DNA from: an uncultured Verrucomicrobiota bacterium
Lineage (GTDB): Bacteria; Verrucomicrobiota; Kiritimatiellia; RFP12; UBA3636
Length of the DNA stretch: 6,752 nucleotides
Direction of reading: 5' to 3'
Assembly (NCBI GenBank): GCA_946534745.1
Contig: CAMNDA010000101.1
Coordinates: 1 to 6,752 of the forward strand
Positions within the stretch are counted from its first letter, which is position 1, and every line of letters starts with the position of its first letter. The translations under genes were made by a program, and so were the position numbers. Of this stretch, positions 1 through 6,600 are shown piece after piece. Under the pieces are notes generated by a model that worked only from the letters and a program-made list of their open reading frames with translations, ran no database searches and was not told the origin of the DNA.

Positions 1-454
1 CCGCGCCGCGCGCGGCGAGCCACTGCATCGCGAGCGCGCCGGCGAAGCAGAGCGGCGCGGTGACGCGCGCCGAGAAGTGCCCGCCGCCGCGCGGGTCGTT
101 CGCGCCGGCGTAGCGGATGCGGCCCGCGAGGTCGCCGTGGCCCGGCCGCGGCGTGCGCGCCAGCGCGGCGTAGTCCGAGGAGCGCGTGTCCGCGTTGCGG
201 ATCAGCGCCGCGAGGGGCGTGCCCGTCGTGCGCCCCTCGAAGACGCCGGAGAGGATCTCGGGCTCGTCCGGCTCCCTGCGCGCCGTGCTCCACGGGCCGG
301 CCTGGCCGGGCGCGCGGCGCGCCAGGTGGCGGCGCACGGCGTCGAGGTCCACGGGCAGGCCGGGCGGCGGCGCGTCGAGGACGCATCCGACGGCCGGACC
401 ATGGGACTCGCCGAAGAGGGACAGGCGGAGGGTCGTTCCGTAGGAGGAGGTCAT
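1..454 (-). CDS. aroC: Chorismate synthase, N-terminal part (runs off the left edge)
   Basis: Chorismate synthase converts 5-enolpyruvylshikimate-3-phosphate to chorismate in the cytoplasm, using reduced FMN; this is the last common step to aromatic amino acids and folate. Reading leftward from the ATG at 454-452, 151 codons are present of a family length of about 350-400. Visible family motifs are FGESHG (residues 14-19, with catalytic-type His18), ILSGVFEGRTTGTPLAALI (67-85), N-D-TRSSDY (87-95), RPGHGD (103-108, with the second conserved His106) and RGGGHFSAR-TAPL-FAGA (122-140). The start fits the family, which begins only about a dozen residues before FGESHG. There is no Shine-Dalgarno sequence before the ATG, and a promoter-like site lies so close that the mRNA may be leaderless. 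The RPGHGD motif has Gly where most members have Ala. The GGGHFSxR form, rather than GGGRSSxR, is the variant I associate with clostridia-like and other anaerobes. The gene is divergent from the giant surface-protein gene. The identification is secure; the C-terminal half is not in the window. Confidence 0.97.
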   Translation of the reverse strand, partial: MTSSYGTTLRLSLFGESHGPAVGCVLDAPPPGLPVDLDAVRRHLARRAPGQAGPWSTARREPDEPEILSGVFEGRTTGTPLAALIRNADTRSSDYAALARTPRPGHGDLAGRIRYAGANDPRGGGHFSARVTAPLCFAGALAMQWLAARGA

Positions 455-461
455 GGCGCGG

Positions 462-490
462 ATTCTAGCAGACCCCGTTGCGCGGGGCAA
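462..490 (-). promoter_or_regulatory. Predicted sigma70-type promoter of aroC (leaderless-type)
   Basis: On the minus strand, TTGCCC (490-485, 4 of 6 matches to the -35 consensus) is separated by 17 nt from TAGAAT (467-462, 5 of 6 matches to the -10). A TGC directly before it (470-468) forms an extended -10. Transcription would normally begin 5-8 nt past the -10, at about 457-454, which is at or within a few bases of the aroC ATG (454). This agrees with the absence of any ribosome-binding sequence there. The motif fit is seen in the sequence; activity is inferred. Confidence 0.6.
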
Positions 491-494
491 CCGC

Positions 495-524
495 TTGACA
501 CGCGCGCGCGCACTTTGCTACATT
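495..524 (+). promoter_or_regulatory. Predicted sigma70-type promoter of the giant surface-protein gene
   Basis: A perfect -35 box TTGACA (495-500) and TACATT (519-524, 4 of 6 matches to the -10) are spaced 18 nt apart. The TGC just upstream of the -10 (516-518) makes it an extended -10. Transcription is expected to start near 531, giving a leader of about 80 nt before the ATG at 613. The spacer contains an alternating CG tract (499-513). The -35 box is only 4 bp from that of the divergent aroC promoter (485-490), so polymerases on the two sites should interfere with each other. The motifs are clear; activity is inferred. Confidence 0.65.
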
Positions 525-530
525 CGGACC

Positions 531-569
531 CCGAAGAGGCTCCCCGGGCTTCTCCGCGGGTCCTCTTGG
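531..569 (+). promoter_or_regulatory. Hairpin in the 5' leader of the giant gene
   Basis: CC-AAGAGG (531-539, with G533 bulged) pairs with CCTCTTGG (562-569), eight base pairs in all. Inside it CCCG (543-546) can pair with CGGG (557-560) around a 10-nt loop. It begins at about the predicted transcription start, so it would cap the 5' end of the mRNA. No U-run follows, so it is not an intrinsic terminator. It matches no riboswitch or leader family I recognise. A role in mRNA stability or translational control is only a guess. Confidence 0.4.
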
Positions 570-600
570 CTCTGATTCCAGACAATCACTCGGTTGACGC

Positions 601-606
601 AAGGAG
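601..606 (+). promoter_or_regulatory. Strong Shine-Dalgarno sequence deciding the start of the giant gene
   Basis: AAGGAG lies 6 nt before the ATG at 613, close to ideal spacing, and the residues that follow that ATG form a classical signal peptide. Together these fix the start of the large open frame. They also rule out the overlapping +3-frame start near 594, which has no such support. Confidence 0.85.
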
Positions 607-612
607 ATTCCC

Positions 613-3600
613 ATGAATCGCCCCCTCATCGTCCTCTTCGCCGCCCTCGCGCTCGGCGCGGCGCCCGTCGTCCGCGCGGCGGACCCGGACGTCACCGGCC
701 TCGTGCCGACGATCTGGTGGGACTTCGAGACGCAGCCCGACGCCGGCGGCCTGGCGAACGCGAACAAGGGTTCGGCCGGGACCTCGTTCTCGCACGAGGG
801 GACCAAGACGTACAAGCAGGGCGTCGGTTCGGACGGCTGGGCCCTCGACACGTCCAGGTTCACGCCATATTCGGGCGCCGGCTCGTTCTCCACGGCCGGA
901 AACGCCTTCACCGTCTCCCTCGTGATGACGCTCGGCTCGAAGGAGAACGGCATCACGCTGAACGTCCGCACGACCGCCGGCGACGTGATCGTCCGCCGCG
1001 GCTCGACCGAGGGCTCGCTCGTGGTCGGCTGGGGCTCGCAGCAGGCGGCTTCGTCCCATACGCTCACCACGACCTTCCCGGACGGCGACGCCGCCTGGCA
1101 CCTCGTCTCCGTCGTCGGCTCGCCGGAGGGCACGGCGCTCTACGTGGACGGCGAGCTCGCCGACTCCTCGGCGGACTTCACGCCGTGGAGCGCGTCGGGC
1201 AAGGCGACCCAGATGCAGTTCGGCGGCCATCTCAACGTAGGCGCAGCAAGCGGAGAGGCGAAGAACGGCGGTCTCATCGACGACCTGCGCATCCACGACG
1301 CGGCGCTCACGCCCGCGCAAATCAAGGCGATTGCACAGGAATACAGGCTCGTCCCGATGACGGACGCGCTGAAGGTCTCGGGGTCTCCGGGCAATCTCGG
1401 AACCGTCGTTCCCCGCTACGGCATCACGAACGGGCTGGCGCAGGGGGCCGTCGTCGCCTGCTCGGCGACCGGCTCCGAGACGGAGGAGACGAAGCTCGTC
1501 CCCGTCGGCCACGCCCTCTACTCCATCGCGGCGGACGGCACCGAGACGCTCGCGGAGGAAAGCGCGGCGACGTCCTTCACCTACACCCATGGGACGGAGG
1601 GCGCGCGCCTCGTCTGGCGCTGGGCGTATTCGAACTTCGTGGACGTGGCCGCCGGCGAGGGCGGGACCGTGTCGGCCGGCGGCTGGGTCGAGTTCGGCGG
1701 CTCCTTTTCGGCGACGGCGACCCCCGCCGCCGGATACCGGTTTCACCACTGGGAGGGCGACGTGCCCTGGAGCGACCGCTCGTCGCCCACGATCGTCCTT
1801 TCGTCCGTCTCGGAGCCCGCCTCCCTCGCGGCGGTGTTCACCCTCGGGGCCCTCGACGCCACGCCGTTCGCGAAGCACATCCCCGTCGTCGTCTCGGGCT
1901 ACGCGGGCCAATCGGCGCTGGAGTGCTTCCCCGTCCTCGTGAGGCTCGCCGCCGGCGCGCCGAAGGGCTTCTCCTACGCGGACTGCGCCGAAGGCGGCGC
2001 GGACCTGCGCTTCGCGGACGCGGAGGGCAACCTGGTCCCGCACGAGATCGAGTCCTGGGATCCGTCCGGCGACTCCTTCATCTGGGTGCAGGTGCCGATG
2101 CTTTCCGGCACGACAACCTCGCTCTCGCTCTACTACGGCGCCGGCAACGCCGCGCTCCCCGCCGTCGATCCGGCGGACGTCTGGGCTCGCTATGCGGTGG
2201 TGGTCCACGGCGGGAGCGGCATCTCCGATTCCTCTCCGAGCGCCCTCGCCGTCGCGAACGGCGGCGGCGTGGCGGCGACGGCAGACTCCGGCGTCGTCGC
2301 CGGAGGCCTCCACAAGGCCGCGAGGAACTCGAAGGGCGTCAATATCCCCAATCCCGTCACGAACGGCAAGTTGTCGAACACGGAAAAGTTCACGCTCACG
2401 ACGTGGTACAAGTCGGTCGCCACCGGGACGTCCTGCATGAGCGCGAGCAAGGGCAACTGGAACGGCACCGGATTTCTGCTTCTCTGCGAAGACGGCTCCT
2501 ACATGTCCGTCGCCGTCGGCGGGCACCAGGGCGCGAGCGGGAAGGGCGCGCTCGTAAAGGACCAGTGGGCGCACGTCGCCTTCTCCTACGACACGTCGGG
2601 AGAGGCCGGCTCGCTCCGGACCTACTTCGACGGCGAAAACATCTACTCGAAAGACGATGCGCGGGCGCCGACGGATGGCGGCGCAGCGTACTGGACGGTC
2701 GGATCCTACGCCGACACGGCCTCGGGAGACTCCTTCGTCGGCGACATGGACGAGATCCGCCTCTTCGACGGCATCGCCTCCGCCGACTGGATCCGCGCGG
2801 AGCACGACTCGATGGCGGCCCCGACGAACTTCGCGGCGCTCGGCCCGGTCGCGGCGGCGGACGCGGACAAGCCCCAGCTCGGCGGCGCCTCGGCGTCCGA
2901 CGCGAACGGAACGGCGACGTTCTCCGTCGCGCTCGCCGTGCCCGGCTTCGGCGGCGCGGTCCCGACGTCCGTTTCGGTCTTCTACGGGACGGACGGCGAG
3001 AACTGGACGGAGCTTTCCCTCGGCTCGACGAACGAGGCCGCGACGCTGGCCGGCTCGGCATCCGGCTTCGCGGGGAACGTCCGCGTCCTCTGGTACGCGA
3101 CCGCCACGGCGACGCAGAATGGCGCGACCAAGTCCATGACGACCCCGCTTCGCTCGTTCGTCACGAAGGCGCTCGACCCGGCGGGCAACTACAAGTCCTT
3201 CACGGCGACCGTCGACTGGGATGGCGAGCCCGCGGAGGACATCCCGGTCCTGCTCCGCCTGTCCGAGGCCGCGATCCTCGGCTTCGCCTACGCCGACGTC
3301 ACGGCGTCCGGTCTCGAGATCCTCGACGCGACCGGGCACCTGCTCCCCCACGAGATCGACACGTGGAACACGAACGGCGAGTCGGTCGTCTGGGTGCGCC
3401 TGCCCGACTACCGCGACGGCGCGACGCTCTCGGTCCGCTACGGGACGGCGTTCTCGAACGAGCCGATCGCGCCGAACTTCTGGAGCGACTGCCTCGGCGT
3501 CTGGCACATGAACGAAGCCTCCCCCGCCGACGCCTCCCTCTCCGGCAACGATGGAACGGCCGTCGGCGCGCCCGCGGTCGCCGCCGGCGCGATCGGGCCC

Positions 3601-6600
3601 GCCCTCTCGCTCCCGGCCTCGGGCAACTGCGTGACGTGCGGCACGGCGCTGCCCAACTCGAAGCTCGCGTCCGGATTCACGGTCGAAGGATGGGCGAACC
3701 CCGCCACCGTGTCCGGAACGCATGCGCTGTTCGCGAAGAAGCAGTTCATTTCCGTCCGCCTCGAGGGCACCAAGGTGATGGTGACGACACCCAACGTCAA
3801 GGACCATGAAGCCTTTTCCGTCGGGGTGACCGCGGGAACATGGTTCCACTGGGCGATGACGTTCGTGCCCGGGAGCGACGGATTGCGGTTCTACGTGAAC
3901 GGAACGCCCGTCAACACGCAGCGCGGATATGGCTTCAAGGACGCGGCGAGCGCCACGGAGATGTGGCTCGGACAAAACGAATGGGGCGGGCAGGAGTTCC
4001 GCGGCCTTCTCGACGAGATGCGCCTGCGCGCCGGCATCCGTTCCGCCGACTGGCTCGCCGCGGAATACCACGCGATGGCGGACGGCTCGCTCTCCCTCTC
4101 CGCCGTCGCCTCGTCCGATACGACCGCGCCCGTCCTCGGGGAGCCGTCCGTCGCGCGCAACGCCGACGGCTCGTTCACGGTCTCGGTCGAGGTCTCGGAG
4201 AATCTCCCCGATTCGATCTTCTGCACGCTCGGCGGGACCGACTACGCGATGACGACCGCGGACGCCGCGCTGCCCGCGACGTATTCCGCCACGCCCGCCG
4301 GCCTCCCCGCCGGGACGTACACGGCGAGCGTCCGGGCGTCGTCCGCGGGCGGCACGACCGTCTCCGCGGCCTGCCCGGCCGTGTTCCACGCCGGCGCGCT
4401 GGCCGTGGAGAAGATCTCCGACGCCGACGAGGGCACGCTGACGCCCGGCGTCTTCCGCATCTCTCGCGCGGACGCCGACCCGGCGGGCCTTCCGGCGCTC
4501 GCGTTCGACGTCGCGTTCTCGGGCGACGGCCTCGCCGCCGTCGTCGCGCCCGGGATCGCGACCGCCACGATCCCCGCCGGCGAATCGTCCGTCGACATCG
4601 CGATCACGCCCGTGTTCGCGCCGGACATCGGGACGGACGCGACCGTCGCGCTCGCCGTCTCGGGCGCGTACGTCGGGCAGCCGTCGGGCGCGGCGATGGC
4701 CGTCTTGAGCGCGTCCTACGACCCCGCCGTCCGCTACGTCGCCACGACCGGCGACGACGCGAACCACGGCGGGACGCCCGAGCTGCCGAAGAAGACCATC
4801 GGCGCGGCCGTCGACTCGCTCGCGAACGTCGCGCGATCGGAGCCGTGCACCGTCCATGTCGCGCCGGGGCTCTACCCGATCTCGTCGCCGATCGCCGTCA
4901 CGAACGCGATCCGCGTCCTCGGCGACGATCCCGATCCGTCGCGCGTCGTCGTGTCGAACGCGGTGGACGCGGGCTGGAACAATCAGAACCAGCGCGTCTT
5001 CAGCCTGGGGCATCCGGACGCTCTCGTCGCCAACCTGACGATGCAGAAGGGCTGGTACTACTACGGCGCGAGCGGAGGGAACCTCTTCATCGGATCGGCC
5101 GGCGGCATGGTCTCCAACTGCGTCGTCGAGGCGGGCTCGGCGACGGCCAACGCCGCCGCCGGCGGCGCATGGCTCGACGGCGGGATCGTCACCCACGCGG
5201 TCTTCCGCCGGAACACGTGCGGCTCGGGATCCGCAAGCTGGAGCGGCGTCCGGGCCGGGGTCCTCCATCTCCAGGGCTCCGCCCGGGCGGAGAACTGCCT
5301 GCTCGCGGACAATTCGCAGAGCAAGAACGTCGCGCTCGTCGTGCTCGGCGGCAACTCCGTCATGCGGAACTGCTCGATCGTGGACTCGGGCCTCTCGCTG
5401 ACGAACTCCGAATGCAAGGCCTGGTCCGCGCTCCAGATCGCCTCCGGCGCGACGGCGCTGAACGTCGTGGTCGCGGGCGTCACGAACACGGTCGACGGCG
5501 CGCCGTGCCCGCCGACGGGAACCGTCGCGAACTTCCTCTCCGGCGCGTTCGACGGCGACGCGTCCGCCCTGCCCGAGGGGACGGTCTCGGGCACGATCGA
5601 CGAGTTCTTCCCGCACCATGCGGAAAGCGCCGACCCCGACGTCCGGTACCGGCCGACGCCCGGCAGCCCGCTCTACGACGCGGGCGGGGCCTACGCGCCG
5701 CTGGCTGCGTTCGACCTCTCCGGCCGGCAGCCGCGCCTCGTCGGCGCCGCCGTCGACATCGGCTGCTACGAGGACGCGTACCTCCGAATCGAAGCGACGG
5801 GCGAGCCGACGGTCGGCCTCGAGTCGTTCGCGACGGACTTCGCCGTGGGGGCGGGCGTTCCCGCGGCCGTCTCGATCGTCTGGAGCGCGGACGCCTCGTT
5901 CGCGGACGCCGCGACGAACACGGTCGCGGAGGGCGTCACGAACGGCGTCCACGAGGCGTCGATCGGCGGCCTCGAGCCGGACACGCTCTACTGGTGGAAG
6001 CTCGTGGCGGACAACGGCGTCCAGGCGATCGAGACCGCGCCGGCGTCGTTCCGGACGCTCGGCGCGCCGACGTTCGGCGAGGTGGGGGAAACCGTCTCCG
6101 GCGCGACCGTCCGGTTCTCGGTCGGGCTGGCGTCCATCGCGCGCGACGAGCTCGGAAACGGGATCCGGACGTACGTCACGGTGTACTGCACGACGAACGG
6201 CACGGACTGGATCGAGCGGTCGCTCGGCTCCGCGACCCGCGCGCCGCGCACGCTCGTCGCCTCCGCGACGCTCCCCAACGGGGTCTGGACGTGGTACGCC
6301 CGCGCCTCCGCCGAGTCCGGCGGGCGGACGTTCGCGGCGGAGAGCGGGACCCGGACGTTCCGCGTCTTCCACAACGAGACGCCCCCGGCCGGCTTCCACC
6401 GCCTCGACGCGACGATCGCCTACGCGGGCGAGCCCGCCGAGGACGTGCCCGTGCTGCTGCGCCTCTCCGAGTCGATCGAGGGCTTCCGCTACGCGGACGT
6501 CGCCAACGACGGCAGGGACTTCCTCTTCTCGGACCAGGACGGCAACCTGCTCCCCTTCGAGATCGACGTCTGGGACCCCGCCGGCGAGTCGCTCGTCTGG

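Noticed and set aside
531..569. Intrinsic terminator or attenuator in the leader
   Set aside because: The stem is followed by GGCTCTGATT with no U-run, and no short leader peptide with regulatory codons was seen. It is kept only as a leader hairpin.
77..616. Plus-strand open frame overlapping aroC and the intergenic region
   Set aside because: It lies antisense to clear AroC coding sequence, is Arg/Ala-rich and crosses both predicted promoters. There is no support for a product.
465..1133. Minus-strand open frame of 222 codons over the start of the giant gene
   Set aside because: It is a shadow of the signal-peptide and LamG region and also covers the intergenic control region. No family pattern or ribosome-binding site was found.
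594..3809. Plus-strand open frame of 1071 codons in another frame
   Set aside because: It is an Arg-rich shadow of the giant gene, offset in frame. It starts at a TTG in the leader without a suitable Shine-Dalgarno sequence and contains no recognisable domain.
4735..5772. Assignment of the beta-helix as a pectate lyase or other named enzyme
   Set aside because: The fold pattern is clear, but no active-site residue set of a specific lyase or hydrolase family can be identified by eye, so no enzyme activity is claimed.
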